From positions 1 through 64,000 of the forward strand of contig NZ_CANLSL010000012.1 of NCBI RefSeq assembly GCF_947493735.1: 64,000 nt of DNA, read 5' to 3'. The number at the start of each line of letters is the position of its first letter. Positions within the stretch are counted from its first letter, which is position 1. Source of the DNA: an uncultured Acinetobacter sp. Lineage in GTDB: Bacteria; Pseudomonadota; Gammaproteobacteria; Pseudomonadales; Moraxellaceae. Positions 37,136 to 47,057 of the stretch are shown here, piece after piece. The translations under genes and the position numbers were made by a program. The notes beneath the pieces are model-generated. The model did no database searches, was not told the DNA's origin, and was given only the letters and a program-made list of their open reading frames with translations.

Positions 37136-37861
37136 ATGAGTGCAAATCAATCTTCTATTTCTCGGCTTTCAAGTAATAACGATACCGATCTCAATACACA
37201 ACAGGTCTGGACAGCAGTCGATGACTATATCGAGGCGCACCTCATTGAAGCCAATCCAATATTAGAAAAAACTTTAGAAAATACAGCATGTCAAGGCTAT
37301 CCAAGCCATTTGCATATTGCGCCTAATCAAGCGAAGATGCTCACCATGTTCATCAAAATGAATGGCGCAAAGCGTATTTTAGAATTTGGGACTTTTGCCG
37401 CCTATAGCACGATTGTGATGGCGCAAGCCTTGCCTGAAGATGGCTATATCCTCACCATTGAAAATCGTGATACGCATCATGCCCTCGCCATAGAAAATAT
37501 CGAAAATGCAGGATTGTCGAATATCATTGATGCACGTCATGGTCGAGCTAGTGATGTGCTACAAAGCTTGAGTGATGATACCCCTGCCTTTGACTTTATT
37601 TTTATTGATGCAGATAAACAAAGCTATCCTGAATATTTAGAGCTGAGTTTAAAATTTTCTCGTTCCGGGACGATCATCATCATGGACAATGTGATTCGAG
37701 CTGCTGATATTATTGATCCTGAGAATCAAAAGCCAAGTATTGTGGGATTACGTGAGTTATTTCAAGCATTAGAAAATCATCCACAAATCGCAGAATGTAC
37801 TGCGATTCAAACTGTCGGTTGCAAAGGGTATGATGGGTTTGCAATGGCAATTGTGAAGTAG
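37136..37861 (+). CDS. O-methyltransferase (caffeoyl-CoA type, class I)
   Basis: A 241-residue methyltransferase. SAM motif ILEFGTFAAYSTIVMAQALP (about 79-98) is followed by YILTIENRDTHH. DFIFIDADKQSYPEYLEL (about 152-169) is the metal-binding motif of the catechol/caffeoyl-CoA O-methyltransferase family, and IIIMDNVIRAADI supplies the second metal site. Bacterial members methylate catechols or act on unknown small molecules. The gene is monocistronic and convergent with the universal stress gene. Confidence 0.85.
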   Translation: MSANQSSISRLSSNNDTDLNTQQVWTAVDDYIEAHLIEANPILEKTLENTACQGYPSHLHIAPNQAKMLTMFIKMNGAKRILEFGTFAAYSTIVMAQALPEDGYILTIENRDTHHALAIENIENAGLSNIIDARHGRASDVLQSLSDDTPAFDFIFIDADKQSYPEYLELSLKFSRSGTIIIMDNVIRAADIIDPENQKPSIVGLRELFQALENHPQIAECTAIQTVGCKGYDGFAMAIVK

Positions 37862-38000
37862 TAGACATTATCACCTTATGACAAAATCATTTCAAATTGT
37901 TTGTATTTTCAGCAACTTGTATAAGAAATAGATCAGCTAGTTATTTTTTAAACAAAGCCCTTGAAAGCTTGTTATGACAAAGGCTGTGAGCTTTTATACG

Positions 38001-38033
38001 CACAGTTATCCACACATTTTGAGGATAACTGTG
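38001..38033. repeat. 33-bp palindrome containing a consensus DnaA box
   Basis: The perfect arms CACAGTTATCC (38001-38011) and GGATAACTGTG (38023-38033) enclose 11 bases. TTATCCACA (38006-38014) is a consensus DnaA box (TTATNCACA). No T run follows, so it is not a typical terminator. It lies between convergent genes. Confidence 0.6.
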
Positions 38034-38117
38034 ATTAACTTTTCGAAGTCCTTTGAACCCACATCAAACATGCAATATTGATTCATCAAAATCTTTAGGC
38101 GGTAACTAGCGAAGCCT

Positions 38118-38972
38118 TTAGCGAGCAACTAACATCGGCACTTCGGATTCTTGGAAAATTTTTAATGTGGTGCTACCTACAAAGAATTGTTGAATACGGC
38201 TATGGCTAAACGCACCCATAATCATCATGCCCAGCTGATGTTGTTTCTGATATTCAAGTAAGCTTTCGGCAATATCACCATATAGATATTGGCTCGTTAC
38301 ATTCAGTCCAGAGTATTTTAGATAATCCGTCGGCTGTGCCAGTATGCCATTTTGATCACCGACGTAGACAATATGACACTCCATATCTTTGAGTAATTCA
38401 CTTTGTCCTACTCGCTTGAGCATGGTTTGACAGACTTGAGAATGCTCATAGGCAAAGAGAAAACTGGTCGGTGGTATAAACTGCTCACCAATGGTAAATA
38501 CGGTCGATTTCGTCCCTCGGATTAAACCTTCAACATTGCTTCCAACTGGCTTATTTTTTTCTGCAGCATTTTCACCAATCTTGCCAATCACGGCAATGTC
38601 TTCAGGTTGTAGCTCATCAAAACTTTGTTCTAAAAATTCACCACGACGCTGAATAATGGTCGCCTCAATGTTATATTTATTTTTAATCAATTTGGAGATG
38701 TGTTGTAGTAAATCATCACTATATTGCTGCGCAAGTTCAAATTGTTTTTCATCAAGCTCGGTGAGTTCTTTGAGGAGCATGGCGTTACTTTCAAAGCCAA
38801 TCACACCACTGATCTCACCCAAATGATAGCTCGCAGGACGATAGTCTAAAACTTGCAATAAAACTAATGGTCGTTGAGTCTTTTGAGCGACCCAAACGGC
38901 GGCTTCAGCGGTGGCATTGACGCATGGTGATGCATCAATACAGGCGACGACTCGCCCTATCACATTGCCCAT
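38118..38972 (-). CDS. Tandem universal stress protein (UspA family)
   Basis: A 284-residue protein with two Usp domains (about 1-155 and 160-284). The first begins RVVACIDASPCVNATAEAA. The C-terminal domain has LGMMIMGAFSHSRIQQFFVGSTTLKIFQ, the G-x2-G-x9-GST nucleotide-site pattern ending ESEVPMLV. That pattern suggests ATP binding in the second domain. It resembles E. coli UspE/UspF-type dual proteins. GAGGA precedes the ATG at 38972. Stress-induced expression is expected for the family. Confidence 0.87.
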   Translation of the reverse strand: MGNVIGRVVACIDASPCVNATAEAAVWVAQKTQRPLVLLQVLDYRPASYHLGEISGVIGFESNAMLLKELTELDEKQFELAQQYSDDLLQHISKLIKNKYNIEATIIQRRGEFLEQSFDELQPEDIAVIGKIGENAAEKNKPVGSNVEGLIRGTKSTVFTIGEQFIPPTSFLFAYEHSQVCQTMLKRVGQSELLKDMECHIVYVGDQNGILAQPTDYLKYSGLNVTSQYLYGDIAESLLEYQKQHQLGMMIMGAFSHSRIQQFFVGSTTLKIFQESEVPMLVAR

Positions 38973-39134
38973 ATTAGTCCTCGTTTTTTATTGTTAATTA
39001 CTTTTATACTAAGCCAAAATCTTGCCATGTAGTGCTTTTTTTTTAGACTTTATGTAACTTTTTTCAGTGTGCCAAAATTTTTACTGCGTTCATTTTATTT
39101 ACTTTTTAGCTTCTTAGATTAGCTTTTAAAAGCT

Positions 39135-39776
39135 TTACTTCTTATTTCGGCGATCGCCAATCACTTGTGCAGGATTCCCTGCAACTATCGCAAAGTCTGC
39201 AACAGCTTTGGTCACCTGACTATTCATGCCAATCACGGCATGATCGCCAACTCGTACACCATCAACGATACCCACATCGGCACCAACCCACACATCACGA
39301 CCAATATAAATCCCTTTGGAGCTCACGGCTTGATCATAGATTGGCGCATCCATCTTCATTCCATGATTAAAGGCATACAGATGTGTATAAGCAGCAAGCC
39401 GAGCTTGATCGGCAATGATAATTCCCGCTCGACCACCGTCCAAAGTACAGTGATGATTTATTGCTACTTCATTGCCGATCGTCAACGGTCCATGCAGTAC
39501 GCTATCTGCTGCGACAAAGCTGTTATTGCCAATACTGATCTTACGACCACGCTCTGCAAAAATATGCGCCAATGGGGAAATAAAACAATTTTCCCCAATT
39601 TCCACATCTTCCATCTCTTGCAGATAATCTTGATAGTCTTGTTGCCATGACTTCGCCCATGCAAGATGTTTGTCTTTGAGTCGCCAATACAGCCACGGCA
39701 TATAATTTAGCCGATGTTTATGCTGTTCACGATATTTTAGTAATGGATCTGTAGAGCATGGGTCGAGGTCAGTCAT
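39135..39776 (-). CDS. Left-handed beta-helix acyltransferase (LacA/NodL type)
   Basis: A 213-residue hexapeptide-repeat protein. The helix coils run from about 65 to 195 (IGENCFISPLAHIFAERGRKISIGNNSF, and IYIGRDVWVGADVGIVDGVRVGDHAVIGMNSQV). The catalytic His is probably in HLYAFNHGMKMD. Members transfer acetyl or acyl groups from CoA to sugars or small molecules. The 39-residue N-terminus is basic and Trp-rich. The substrate cannot be inferred. It starts 16 bp after the yigZ-like gene stop. Confidence 0.8.
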   Translation of the reverse strand: MTDLDPCSTDPLLKYREQHKHRLNYMPWLYWRLKDKHLAWAKSWQQDYQDYLQEMEDVEIGENCFISPLAHIFAERGRKISIGNNSFVAADSVLHGPLTIGNEVAINHHCTLDGGRAGIIIADQARLAAYTHLYAFNHGMKMDAPIYDQAVSSKGIYIGRDVWVGADVGIVDGVRVGDHAVIGMNSQVTKAVADFAIVAGNPAQVIGDRRNKK

Positions 39777-39792
39777 ATTTTAAACGACACGG

Positions 39793-40380
39793 TTAAATAT
39801 TATCTTGAATGGACAATTGTTCACGTCCACGAGTGAGATTTTGTAAAAATGGATTGATCACTTCGATCTGATCATCAGTCATTTCTGCAGTCATCAACAC
39901 ACCATCCGCCAAATATTCCGCTTGAAAGGTAATTTCTAACTGCGCAAGCTCATATTCGATTTTTGCCAATTCGCCAAATTCACAATGCAACTGTACAGAT
40001 TGCGTGGCGATCAATTCTACTCGCTCAGCAAACTGAATCGCTTGGCTTGCACAACCACCATAGGCACGTGCTAAACCGCCTGTACCAAGCTTCACACCAC
40101 CATACCAGCGATTGACTAAAATCAATACATTCGTCAAATTTTGCCCTTCAATCACTGCAAGGACTGGACGCCCTGCTGTACCCGAAGGCTCGCCATCATC
40201 ATTAAAGCGGACATTGTGTCCAATTTTCCAAGCCCAGCATTGATGTGATGTACTCTGATCACGGTAATTATCTAAAAATTCTTTTACCGCTTGCTCAGAA
40301 CTTACAGGCACAGCAAAAACTTGAAAGCGGCTTTTCTTCGCTTCTAAAGTTGACTCGGTAAGGGTTGCAATGGTATCCAT
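39793..40380 (-). CDS. yigZ: YigZ/IMPACT-family protein
   Basis: 195 residues from ATG 40380; an in-frame GTG at 40395 is less likely. The UPF0029 (IMPACT) N-terminal domain has KKSRFQVFAVPVSS, DQSTSHQCWAWKIG and the signature DDGEPSGTAGRPVLAVIEG (about 66-84). NRWYGGVKLGTGGLARAYGG (about 94-113) completes it. The C-terminal DUF1949 ferredoxin-like domain follows. The role is unclear; homologues relate to the translation regulator IMPACT. It lies directly upstream of the acyltransferase gene. Confidence 0.87.
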   Translation of the reverse strand: MDTIATLTESTLEAKKSRFQVFAVPVSSEQAVKEFLDNYRDQSTSHQCWAWKIGHNVRFNDDGEPSGTAGRPVLAVIEGQNLTNVLILVNRWYGGVKLGTGGLARAYGGCASQAIQFAERVELIATQSVQLHCEFGELAKIEYELAQLEITFQAEYLADGVLMTAEMTDDQIEVINPFLQNLTRGREQLSIQDNI

Positions 40381-40611
40381 GTTAAGCGATATCACCGAAA
40401 AAAATTTAAAATCAACACACTATGATAACGACTAAAATATGCTGATGCAAAATACAATATTCTTGAAAAAGATCATAAATAAGCCGTTACCAAGTTGATT
40501 TCAGGTCACTTTTTAAAACAAACTGAATCGAATCTATACAAAACTTTGCTTTTTTATGAACTGTTTTTTGTTAATTTAAAACAACACATTCACTCAAATA
40601 AGGAAAACTCA

Positions 40612-40965
40612 ATGTCACACTTTGCGCATAAACCGAATTATTTTTTCTTATCACATACTTTGGTCGGTTTCTTAACCAATAAAATTCAACAAGCTGGGGA
40701 ACTCAGCGAACTTACCGTTGATCTCAAAGATATTTTTAACCTATTTCATCAAGACCTCGCTTCAACAACGAGTAACTTAGAGGGAATTATCAATATCGCT
40801 GACAATTATCACGTAGGTACGGAAAGTCCTGAATATCGTTTAATTTCGAGCTATAAAATCCATGCTGAGAGTAATACGGTAACTTTTCACTTTAGCCCGA
40901 AAGCAGTGCAAGCTTTGCAACAAGGACAAGCGCTGATTGCACCTGATGCGAATAATTATGAGTGA
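40612..40965 (+). CDS. Conserved hypothetical protein
   Basis: 117 residues from ATG 40612, which has AAGGAAAA nine bases upstream; the frame opens further up, at 40495, without a ribosome site. Soluble, no signal peptide, helix-rich N-terminus (residues 1-50), then beta strands (YRLISSYKIHAESNTVTFHFSPKAVQAL). It may be small-domain regulatory, but I do not recognise a family. Monocistronic; hairpin at 41023. Confidence 0.6.
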   Translation: MSHFAHKPNYFFLSHTLVGFLTNKIQQAGELSELTVDLKDIFNLFHQDLASTTSNLEGIINIADNYHVGTESPEYRLISSYKIHAESNTVTFHFSPKAVQALQQGQALIAPDANNYE

Positions 40966-41022
40966 TTCAATTCTCATCGCAACTTTAATATTGTTTCACA
41001 AGTGATTACGATAAAAAGTGAG

Positions 41023-41040
41023 TGGGAGCAAATGCTCCCA
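41023..41040 (+). terminator. Hairpin downstream of the 117-residue hypothetical gene
   Basis: TGGGAGCAAATGCTCCCA is a perfect 8-bp stem with a two-base loop (paired AA), but the T run is poor. It could also lie in the thiM leader. Confidence 0.5.
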
Positions 41041-41107
41041 TTGAACATTTTGCACAGGTTATATTTTAGAATAGGTTTATAATTTTTCACTCGTCTAATG
41101 AAAAAAA

Positions 41108-41950
41108 ATGATGAATAACACGTCGAATATTTTACAATCCATCCAAACGCTTTGGCAAAAACTACAAGGCACACAACCTTTGGTGCATTGCATTACCAAC
41201 AGTGTGGCAAATAATTTCGCCGCCAATGTCTGCCTCGCTGTGGGTGCATCCCCTGCAATGATTGATAACAAACAAGAAGCAGGAAACTTCGCACGGATTG
41301 CTAGTGCATTAAGCATCAATACAGGCACGCCAACACCTGAACAAGCCTTAGCCATGCAATACGCAGCGCAAAGTGCCAATGCCGAGCATACGCCGTGGGT
41401 ACTTGATCCTGTTGGTTATAGTGAAATCTTAGCGTGGCGCAGTCAAATCGTCGATGATTTATTGCAATATCACCCAACGATTCTTCGTGGCAATGCTTCA
41501 GAGATTGCGACCTTAGCAGGTGCTCAAAGCTCAAGCAAAGGCGTGGATAGTACCTTAAGTGCAGAACAGGCTGTCGATCAAGCTCTGGAACTTCTTGGTA
41601 TTTGCGACTGTGTTGCGATTTCAGGTGGTACAGACTTTATCCTGTCTAAAGAACTTGGCGTGGTTGCCATTTCAGGTGGCTCAAACCTACAACCCAAAGT
41701 GACTGCGATGGGTTGTGCACTAGGCGCAGTGTGCGCAGCCTATCTTGGTGTATTGGAAGAAAGCCAACCAGCTGCTTTGGCTGCGATTGCTGCGCATGTA
41801 CATTTCGCTGTCGCCGCACAAATTGCTGAGGAAAAATTGACTATGCAAAATGTAGGTATTGGTTCTTTTCAAATGTTATTTTTAGATGCTTTATTTCAGA
41901 TCACAGCGGAAGATTTTGATAAAGTTGAAATCAATCAAATTGCCAATTAA
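41108..41950 (+). CDS. thiM: Hydroxyethylthiazole kinase
   Basis: A 280-residue ribokinase-fold enzyme that phosphorylates the thiazole moiety for thiamine salvage. Signatures are PLVHCITNSVANNFAANVCLAVGASPAM (about 21-48), LDPVGYS, ILRGNASEIATLAG and GCALGAVCAAYLG, where the catalytic Cys/Gly anion hole sits (about 203-215). The start is 41108 or the next ATG at 41111. No thiD or thiE is adjacent and no TPP riboswitch (CTGAGA element) was found upstream. Confidence 0.92.
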   Translation: MMNNTSNILQSIQTLWQKLQGTQPLVHCITNSVANNFAANVCLAVGASPAMIDNKQEAGNFARIASALSINTGTPTPEQALAMQYAAQSANAEHTPWVLDPVGYSEILAWRSQIVDDLLQYHPTILRGNASEIATLAGAQSSSKGVDSTLSAEQAVDQALELLGICDCVAISGGTDFILSKELGVVAISGGSNLQPKVTAMGCALGAVCAAYLGVLEESQPAALAAIAAHVHFAVAAQIAEEKLTMQNVGIGSFQMLFLDALFQITAEDFDKVEINQIAN

Positions 41951-41966
41951 GATTGATAGTATCGCA

Positions 41967-41997
41967 ATAAAAAATTAGGACTGTCGAAACAGCCCTT
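41967..41997 (-). terminator. Terminator of the pst operon
   Basis: The stem AGGACTGT / ACAGCCCT (one G-T pair) is followed by T6 on the minus strand. It also faces convergent thiM. Confidence 0.75.
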
Positions 41998-42024
41998 ATT
42001 TTGGATTCATTACGCAATCATTTT

Positions 42025-42942
42025 TTAACCGAAACGACCTGTGATATACGCTTCCGTCAACTGATGATCAGGTTGCGTAAAGACTTTCTCAGTCGAGTTC
42101 ACTTCGATCAAATCACCCAAGTGGAAGTAAGCAGTACGATTCGATACACGTGCTGCTTGTTGCATTGAGTGCGTTACGATCGCAATGGTGTACTGCGTAG
42201 AAAGTTCAGAGATTAACTCTTCAACTTTTGCCGTTGCAATCGGGTCAAGCGCAGAACAAGGCTCATCCATCAAGATCACTTCAGGGCTCACAGCAATGGT
42301 ACGTGCAATGCACAGACGTTGTTGCTGACCACCTGAAAGACCTGTACCTGGTTGGTTCAAACGATCTTTGACCTCTTCCCAAAGACCTGCTTTACGCAAG
42401 CTGTTCTCAACAATTTCTTCTAGATCATATTTGCTCTTTGCCAAACCGTGAAGCTTTGGACCATAGGCAACATTATCAAAAATCGACTTTGGGAATGGGT
42501 TTGGTTTTTGGAAGACCATACCGACCTGTGCACGAAGTAAGACCACATCAAGGTTTTGGTCATAAATATCACGACCATCCATGTTGACTTGACCCGTCAC
42601 ACGGCAACCATCAATGGTGTCATTCATACGATTTAAAGTACGAAGAAACGTAGACTTACCACAGCCTGACGGCCCAATAAAGGCAATGACTTCATTTTGA
42701 TAGATATCAAGATCAATGCCTTTAATCGCTTCTGTTTCACCATAATAGACATGGACGTCTTTGGTGCTAATTTTCACTTCAGCATTTTGACGCTTTTGAT
42801 CATCTTTATTTTTTACATCAAACTTTGCATTTTCACGTGGGTGTTGTGCTGGGGTTTGATCGTCATGAGTCTGTGAGGTGCTTGGATTGTTCACTTTGAT
42901 ATCCTGTGTATCCACATTTTTAACTTCAGTTGTTAGCATCAT
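42025..42942 (-). CDS. pstB: Phosphate ABC transporter ATP-binding protein PstB
   Basis: 305 residues from ATG 42942 (TTGGAGAAAA upstream). Walker A is [14 protein letters not shown], the ABC signature is [19 protein letters not shown] and Walker B is [12 protein letters not shown]. An N-terminal charged extension of about 45 residues ([16 protein letters not shown]) precedes the conserved start. It powers high-affinity phosphate import through PstC/PstA. It is the last gene, ten bases after pstA. phoU, which often follows, is absent here: thiM lies beyond. Confidence 0.95.
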   Translation of the reverse strand: MMLTTEVKNVDTQDIKVNNPSTSQTHDDQTPAQHPRENAKFDVKNKDDQKRQNAEVKISTKDVHVYYGETEAIKGIDLDIYQNEVIAFIGPSGCGKSTFLRTLNRMNDTIDGCRVTGQVNMDGRDIYDQNLDVVLLRAQVGMVFQKPNPFPKSIFDNVAYGPKLHGLAKSKYDLEEIVENSLRKAGLWEEVKDRLNQPGTGLSGGQQQRLCIARTIAVSPEVILMDEPCSALDPIATAKVEELISELSTQYTIAIVTHSMQQAARVSNRTAYFHLGDLIEVNSTEKVFTQPDHQLTEAYITGRFG

Positions 42943-42952
42943 TTTTCTCCAA

Positions 42953-44350
42953 TTACCAACGAACTTCAAACTTTTTACGCAACCAAATGGCTAAGCTGTT
43001 TAGACCGATCATTAATGCGAGAAGTACAATGATCGCCGCAGCGGTACGCCCTTCAAAGAAGTTACGCATTTCATTGCCTTGCCATAGATAAATCTGAACT
43101 GGTAAGGCAGTCGCTTGATCCATTGGTGTAGAAGGAATACTGGCAACGAATGCACTCATTCCGATCAATAGTAATGGTGCTGTCTCACCGAGGGCTTGCG
43201 CCACACCGATAATTGCACCTGTCAAAATACCTGGTAGTGCTAGTGGCAAAACGTGATGGAAGACGCTTTGCACTTTTGAAGCACCCAAACCCAGTGCCGC
43301 TTGGCGAATTGAAGGTGGAACAGCTTTTAATGATGCACGCGTGGTGATAATCACCGTCGGCAAGGTCATCAAGCTTAACACTAAACCACCAACTAAAGGT
43401 GCAGATAATGGTAGATGGAACCAGTTGATAAAAATCGCCGCACCAAGCAAACCAAATACAATCGAAGGCACTGCTGCAAGGTTGTTAATATTGACTTCAA
43501 TGATGTCTGTGAGCCAGTTTTGTTTTGCAAACTCTTCGAGGTAGATCGCACTCGCCACACCAATTGGTATCGAGATAAAAATCACGATCAGCATCATGAA
43601 CAATGAACCCATGAATGCACCTGCCAAACCACTTAACTCTGGCGCACTTCGTGAATCAGGATTACTAAAGAGATTGGTATTAAAACCATTATAGATAATG
43701 CCTTCATTTTTCAGCTGATCTGCAAGCTGACGAACTTCGGGGCTGAGCTGTTGTTGCTCATCAGGCAGACTACGGTCAATCTTGCCTGTTACCCAGACAT
43801 CGACATTCGCTGCTGTTAAGAATTTAATTTCTTGCTTTTGACCAATCAAGCTCTGATCTGCAAGTACCATGTCACGAAGTCGATAGCCTTCTGAGCTGCT
43901 GAAAATAGAGACTAAATCGTCACGACGACTTTCAAGCTCAGGATTTTTAGCGATCACACTATTGACCAATAAGCTATCCCAATCGACCATGGCGAACTCG
44001 CCCTGCCAGTTCATGAATCGTTCTTCAAATGCCGCAGGAGTTTCACCTGACTGTGGTATTGGTTTCGGACTAACATTGATCACAGTTGGATCAAAGAAGA
44101 CTTCTGTTTGCATGGTTGACTGCCAAAAAGCAGGCAAACCACGGCTTAAAATACTAGCGAATAACAGCACAACGAAGAATAAACCAATCAATACAGCGAT
44201 AAAGCCCGTTGATTTAAATGCTTTTTCTTTACGATGGCGCTTCGCCAAAGAGCCTTCGATACGCTTACGACGCTCTGCTTGCTCTGCGGCGGCTTTTTGT
44301 GGATCAAACTCTGGGTACTGATCCACTGGCGGATTATTTGATGTACTCAT
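42953..44350 (-). CDS. pstA: Phosphate ABC transporter permease PstA (long form)
   Basis: 465 residues, well above the ~300 of E. coli PstA. The first helix (about 50-70) is followed by an insert of about 170 residues ([16 protein letters not shown]... [16 protein letters not shown]) before the permease core. The EAA loop [25 protein letters not shown] (about 360-384) binds PstB. Its ATG overlaps the pstC stop by four bases. Confidence 0.93.
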   Translation of the reverse strand: MSTSNNPPVDQYPEFDPQKAAAEQAERRKRIEGSLAKRHRKEKAFKSTGFIAVLIGLFFVVLLFASILSRGLPAFWQSTMQTEVFFDPTVINVSPKPIPQSGETPAAFEERFMNWQGEFAMVDWDSLLVNSVIAKNPELESRRDDLVSIFSSSEGYRLRDMVLADQSLIGQKQEIKFLTAANVDVWVTGKIDRSLPDEQQQLSPEVRQLADQLKNEGIIYNGFNTNLFSNPDSRSAPELSGLAGAFMGSLFMMLIVIFISIPIGVASAIYLEEFAKQNWLTDIIEVNINNLAAVPSIVFGLLGAAIFINWFHLPLSAPLVGGLVLSLMTLPTVIITTRASLKAVPPSIRQAALGLGASKVQSVFHHVLPLALPGILTGAIIGVAQALGETAPLLLIGMSAFVASIPSTPMDQATALPVQIYLWQGNEMRNFFEGRTAAAIIVLLALMIGLNSLAIWLRKKFEVRW

Positions 44351-45726
44351 TCGTATTGCTCACGATATTTGCGCACGATATATAGTGCAATGATATTCAG
44401 ACCAAGAGTGATCACGAAAAGGGTTAGACCTAAGGCAAATGCAACTAGCGATTGCGGACTAGCAAAGTCTGTATCACCTGTCAATTGATTGACGATTGTC
44501 ACTGTCACAGTTGATACGGCTTGTAATGGATTGCCATGCAGTAATGGGCTATTCCCTGCTGCGAGTACAACGATCATGGTTTCGCCGATCGCACGAGAAG
44601 CCGCAAGTAAGAATGCACCAACTACACCCGGCAGTGCTGCAGGCATCACCACTTTCAAAATCGTTTCAGACTTCGTAGCACCCAAACCGAGTGAGCCATC
44701 ACGAAGTGAACGAGGGACTTGGGTGATAATGTCATCCGACAGCGAAGATACAAAAGGAATAATCATAATTCCCATCACAAATCCTGCAGTCAATGCGCTG
44801 GTGGCATTGATATTTAGACCAAGCGTATTCCCCATACTATGGAAGAACGGACCAATCACCATCAATGCAAATACACCATAAACAATGGTCGGAATCCCTG
44901 CCAAAATCTCAATGATCGGCTTCACGATTGCACGAAAACGTGGCTTGGCATATTCAGCCAAATAAATCGCAGTCATCAGACCCACTGGTACAGCCACAAG
45001 CAAAGCAATGATACTGACCATGATCGTACCCCAAAGCAGTGGCAACAAACCATAACTCCCTTCGGCAGAACCAGTGGTACTAAATCCTGGATTCCACTCT
45101 GTACCCAAGAAGAAATCTACTGGGCTGACAAAGTCAAAGAAGTTTAATGCTTCCGAGAGCATCGACATCACGATGCCAACAGTCGTTAAGATCGCAATAC
45201 CTGAACACAATGCCAAAGCGATAGAAATTGTTTTCTCTACATGGTTACGTGCACGATATTGACCTGAAATACGTTGGCGAGCATATGCTAAGCCAAATAA
45301 CGCAACCGAGATCACCACAGCAAACTTAGCAATCAACCCAACGGTCTGATAGGTCTTTAATTTTTCAGCAGCTGCAAGCTCATACGCTTGTGCTGTATCA
45401 GTCACACCGAATCCTGATGCGATGGATTGAATACGACGTAAAATCACATCGAGCTCAGTCGCAGACAGACTACTTGCAACTTGTGCAGGGATCTCACCAA
45501 GTGCAACATGACGCAAAATCGAAGGTTCTGCAAAGTTCCAAACTAACAGCAATAATGCTGCAGGAATACCACACCACAATGCGACCAATGTCCCATAGTA
45601 GCCTGGTCGAGAGTGCAACATCGCCGAGTTGTTCCCTTTACCAGCAATCGACCGACTACGTGTCAGACCGATCTGATAGGCAACTGCGATAATCGCCAGC
45701 AAAATGCCAACCAGTAATAAATTCAT
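44347..45726 (-). CDS. pstC: Phosphate ABC transporter permease PstC
   Basis: 459 residues, longer than the ~320 of E. coli PstC. An N-terminal membrane helix and two further hydrophobic segments (about 1-170) precede the six-span permease core. The EAA loop GSLGLGATKSETILKVVMPAALPGVVGA (about 345-372) contacts PstB. It lies 122 bp after pstS, with a hairpin between, and overlaps pstA. Confidence 0.93.
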   Translation of the reverse strand: MNLLLVGILLAIIAVAYQIGLTRSRSIAGKGNNSAMLHSRPGYYGTLVALWCGIPAALLLLVWNFAEPSILRHVALGEIPAQVASSLSATELDVILRRIQSIASGFGVTDTAQAYELAAAEKLKTYQTVGLIAKFAVVISVALFGLAYARQRISGQYRARNHVEKTISIALALCSGIAILTTVGIVMSMLSEALNFFDFVSPVDFFLGTEWNPGFSTTGSAEGSYGLLPLLWGTIMVSIIALLVAVPVGLMTAIYLAEYAKPRFRAIVKPIIEILAGIPTIVYGVFALMVIGPFFHSMGNTLGLNINATSALTAGFVMGIMIIPFVSSLSDDIITQVPRSLRDGSLGLGATKSETILKVVMPAALPGVVGAFLLAASRAIGETMIVVLAAGNSPLLHGNPLQAVSTVTVTIVNQLTGDTDFASPQSLVAFALGLTLFVITLGLNIIALYIVRKYREQYE

Positions 45727-45802
45727 GGAAGCTCCAAGTATGCTGTGTTACGGGTTAAACCCACATTTCATTAAAAATTCATTTACTTTTTAATAGACAA
45801 AA

Positions 45803-45834
45803 AAGCTGATGACAGAGTGTTCTATCATCAGCTT
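45803..45834 (-). terminator. Attenuator hairpin between pstS and pstC
   Basis: The perfect 10-bp arms AAGCTGATGA and TCATCAGCTT are followed by TTTTTTG on the minus strand. As an intrinsic terminator it would limit read-through and favour high pstS output over the permease genes. Confidence 0.75.
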
Positions 45835-45848
45835 CCTTGCTGAATCAC

Positions 45849-46871
45849 TTATTTAACTGATTTACCAGCTTTGAAATCAGCCAATACTTTACTACGCTCA
45901 GATGAGCTTAGTGGGATCAAACCTGCATTTACAAGCTTAGAGTTTGCACCTGATACTTTCTGGCTCAAGAAGAACTCAACGTATTGTGGCAAGCCTTTAA
46001 TCGCCTTAAGGTGTTCGCCTTTTACATAGAAGTAAAGTGGACGAGATACAGGATATTTACCACTGATTACAGTCGCTTCCGAAGGTGTTACACCATTCAC
46101 AGTTGCAACACGTAGACGGTCACGGTTTTGATCATAGAAGCTCAAACCAAATACACCAACTGCACTTGGAGAAGTTTTCAAACGAGCAAGCGTTTCTGTA
46201 TAGTCACCAGCGATTTCGACAACACGTCCATCTTTACGGAAAGTTGAACATGCTTTCTCACGTGCTTCTTTGTCCAAAGCTTTGAAGTAGTCATATGCTT
46301 CACAGCCTGCTGTAACCATTTTTTCTTGGAAAACTTCACGCGTACCGTGGTTAGACGCAGGAATTACCAATGTGATTGGTTCATTAGGTAATGCTTTGTC
46401 AATTTGATTCCAACGTGTATATGGGTTTGCAATCAGCTTGCCTTTAGATGGCATTTTTTCAGACAATGCTGCAAATACATGATATGGCTTCAATTTGAAT
46501 GCTTTTTTACTTGAGTTAGAAGCAAATACGATACCGTCATAACCAATTTTAATTTCTTGGATTTTAGTTACGCCTGCTTTGTTACAGCTTTCGATTTCGC
46601 TATCTTTGATTTTACGAGAAGAGTTTGCGATGTCGATCGTGTTGTCGCCAACACCTTGACAGAATTGACGCAAACCGCCTGAACTACCGCCTGAACCGAC
46701 AACAGGAGTTTTGTATTGTGGGAATGTATTACCAAACTCTTCTGCAACGATACTTGCAAATGGCAATACAGTTGATGAACCAGCGATTTGGATGGTGTCA
46801 CGTGCAGCGTTAGCAGCTGTCATTGTTGAAGCAACAGCGATTGCTAGACCGATTTTTTGAGTTAAGCGCAT
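45849..46871 (-). CDS. pstS: Phosphate-binding periplasmic protein PstS
   Basis: A 340-residue periplasmic receptor. The signal peptide MRLTQKIGLAIAVASTMTAANA is followed by ARDTIQIAGSSTVLPFASIVAEEF. AGSSTVLP is the phosphate-binding N-terminal loop, and GSGGSSGGLRQFCQG (about 58-72) and RKIKDSEI follow. It is first in pstSCAB, has a Pho box upstream (46957-46974) and an attenuator downstream. Confidence 0.95.
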   Translation of the reverse strand: MRLTQKIGLAIAVASTMTAANAARDTIQIAGSSTVLPFASIVAEEFGNTFPQYKTPVVGSGGSSGGLRQFCQGVGDNTIDIANSSRKIKDSEIESCNKAGVTKIQEIKIGYDGIVFASNSSKKAFKLKPYHVFAALSEKMPSKGKLIANPYTRWNQIDKALPNEPITLVIPASNHGTREVFQEKMVTAGCEAYDYFKALDKEAREKACSTFRKDGRVVEIAGDYTETLARLKTSPSAVGVFGLSFYDQNRDRLRVATVNGVTPSEATVISGKYPVSRPLYFYVKGEHLKAIKGLPQYVEFFLSQKVSGANSKLVNAGLIPLSSSERSKVLADFKAGKSVK

Positions 46872-46956
46872 TCTTATCTCTCTTTATACGTTGAGGGTTT
46901 AAAAAGCTATATTTGAGGAGTTAGCTTCTTGTGTAGCGTTATTGTGAAATTTAAAT

Positions 46957-46974
46957 ATGACAGGAAAGTGACAA
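46957..46974 (-). promoter_or_regulatory. Pho box upstream of pstS
   Basis: On the minus strand TTGTCAC-TTTC-CTGTCAT: two 7-bp direct repeats spaced by four bases, matching the PhoB consensus (CTGTCAT). It lies 86 bases before the pstS ATG. Confidence 0.8.
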
Positions 46975-47057
46975 CAACATGACTATTTTGTTAATTCATT
47001 TATTTTTAATGAATTATTTCGTTTTTTATCCAAAAAAATTTCATAGTTTAAAATAGA

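Noticed and set aside
40966-41107. Possible TPP riboswitch before thiM
   Set aside because: The 142-bp leader lacks the CTGAGA and other conserved TPP elements.
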